Shown here one piece after another: positions 63,292-64,000 of a stretch of 64,000 nucleotides of DNA. The stretch's first letter is position 1, and each line of letters opens with the position of its first letter. The DNA is taken from NCBI RefSeq assembly GCF_900453105.1, contig NZ_UGPW01000001.1, forward strand, positions 124,001 through 188,000. Direction: 5' to 3'. The stretch is from Moraxella ovis (GTDB lineage: Bacteria > Pseudomonadota > Gammaproteobacteria > Pseudomonadales > Moraxellaceae). The notes under the pieces are model-generated. The model made no database searches, was not told the origin of the DNA, and saw only the letters and a program-made list of their open reading frames with translations. Position numbers and translations under genes: made by a program.

Positions 63292-63408
63292 TAACCAAAA
63301 ATTAAGTTATATTGTAGCATGATTTTTGGGCATCTTTTTGGGATTTGCCTTGAAAAGCAAGAAAACGACCCTATTTTTTTGGTAGATTTTTAACATCTTG
63401 GAGAGATC

Positions 63409-64000
63409 ATGAGTGACATTAACCAACATCAATTTGAAGCCGAAGTGGCACAGCTTTTGCATTTGGTGACGCATTCTTTGTATTCTAATGCGGATATTTT
63501 TGTGCGTGAATTGGTATCGAACGCGTCTGATGCGTGTGATAAATTACGCTTTTTGGCGACATCGGACGACAGCCTGTATGAGAATGATGGCGAGCTTGCC
63601 ATCAAGATCAACATCGACAAGAACGCCAAGACCATCAGCTTTAGCGATAATGGCATTGGCATGACAGAAGAAGAGGCAATCGCCAACCTAGGCACCATTG
63701 CCAAGTCAGGCACCAAGGCATTCTTGGAGCGTCTGTCTGATAATGATAAGAAAGATGGTAATCTCATCGGTCAGTTCGGTGTGGGATTTTATTCAGGATT
63801 TATCGTGGCAGATCAGATTGTCGTTGAGAGTCGTAAGGCAGGCGAAGCACATGATGTTGGCGTACGCTGGGTGTCTGACGGCACAGGTCGATTCACCACA
63901 CAGACCATTACCAAGCCTAACAAAGGCACGACCATCACCTTACACCTAAAAGACGATTACAGTGCAGGCGAGCAGGATTATACCAATGAATACACCATCA
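63409..64000 (+). CDS. htpG: Chaperone HtpG (Hsp90), N-terminal part
   Basis: The first 197 codons of bacterial Hsp90 are present; the gene runs off the window. The GHKL ATPase domain shows [26 protein letters not shown] (Asn for Mg-ATP), [25 protein letters not shown], and [15 protein letters not shown]. The ATG at 63409 follows GGAGAG. HtpG helps fold client proteins under stress. No heat-shock promoter of clear consensus was identified in the 118 bases upstream. Confidence 0.97.
   Translation, partial: MSDINQHQFEAEVAQLLHLVTHSLYSNADIFVRELVSNASDACDKLRFLATSDDSLYENDGELAIKINIDKNAKTISFSDNGIGMTEEEAIANLGTIAKSGTKAFLERLSDNDKKDGNLIGQFGVGFYSGFIVADQIVVESRKAGEAHDVGVRWVSDGTGRFTTQTITKPNKGTTITLHLKDDYSAGEQDYTNEYTI

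Overview
This window looks like a chromosomal segment of a Moraxella species (Gammaproteobacteria, Moraxellaceae). The 16S rRNA sequence, the zipA-ligA, lepA-lepB-rnc-era-recO-pdxJ and ribH-nusB-thiL-pgpA gene orders, a type B L31 protein and the moderate GC content all fit. These are recognitions by eye; no database search was run.

Layout. 1-12.2 kb is mostly housekeeping: the end of ihfA, rpmE2, zipA-ligA, two EamA transporters (the second is broken), an Lrp-type regulator, smpB and nfsA. It continues with a TPP riboswitch controlling a three-gene ABC importer for a thiamine precursor, then coaD and a ferredoxin. 12.2-18.4 kb is stable RNA: RNase P RNA, a CAT-anticodon tRNA, and a complete rRNA operon (16S, tRNA-Ile, tRNA-Ala, 23S, 5S) with tandem promoters and a strong terminator. 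18.4-25.1 kb is the most striking stretch: a complete ABC-type (group 2-like) capsule export set in the order kpsM-kpsT-kpsE-kpsD-kpsC-kpsS, with every gene broken. 25.2-31.6 kb is the intact lepA-lepB-rnc-era-recO-pdxJ cluster.

31.6-44.4 kb holds an OmpA-family porin with a long structured leader, typA, a frameshifted mscL, two tandem Bor-type lipoproteins, mutM and relA. After these come a DEAD-box helicase with a long Arg/Asp-rich tail, a frameshifted heme oxygenase, a YbaN-like protein and upp. 44.4-57.3 kb holds a broken EIIC-like permease, glmU, an NCS1 transporter, the pgpA/thiL/nusB/ribH cluster with a methyltransferase inserted, hisF, thrB, a YafJ-type amidotransferase and bioC-bioF. 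57.3-64 kb holds a catecholate-siderophore receptor with a lipoprotein esterase, a decayed diheme peroxidase, a decayed alpha/beta hydrolase, and the start of htpG.

Two themes run through the window. First, decay is selective: the core genes read through without lesions, while accessory genes (capsule export, heme oxygenase, mechanosensitive channel, EIIC permease, RarD-like transporter, diheme peroxidase, secreted hydrolase) carry single-base indels or nonsense codons. This suggests a lineage losing accessory functions, or recent inactivation in this strain. Second, composition is mosaic: around 48.8-51.4 kb, and less clearly in glmU, the DNA is much more AT-rich than its neighbours. One boundary appears to fall inside nusB, as expected for homologous replacement in a naturally transformable genus. 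I saw no phage, insertion sequence, CRISPR array or obviously novel system.
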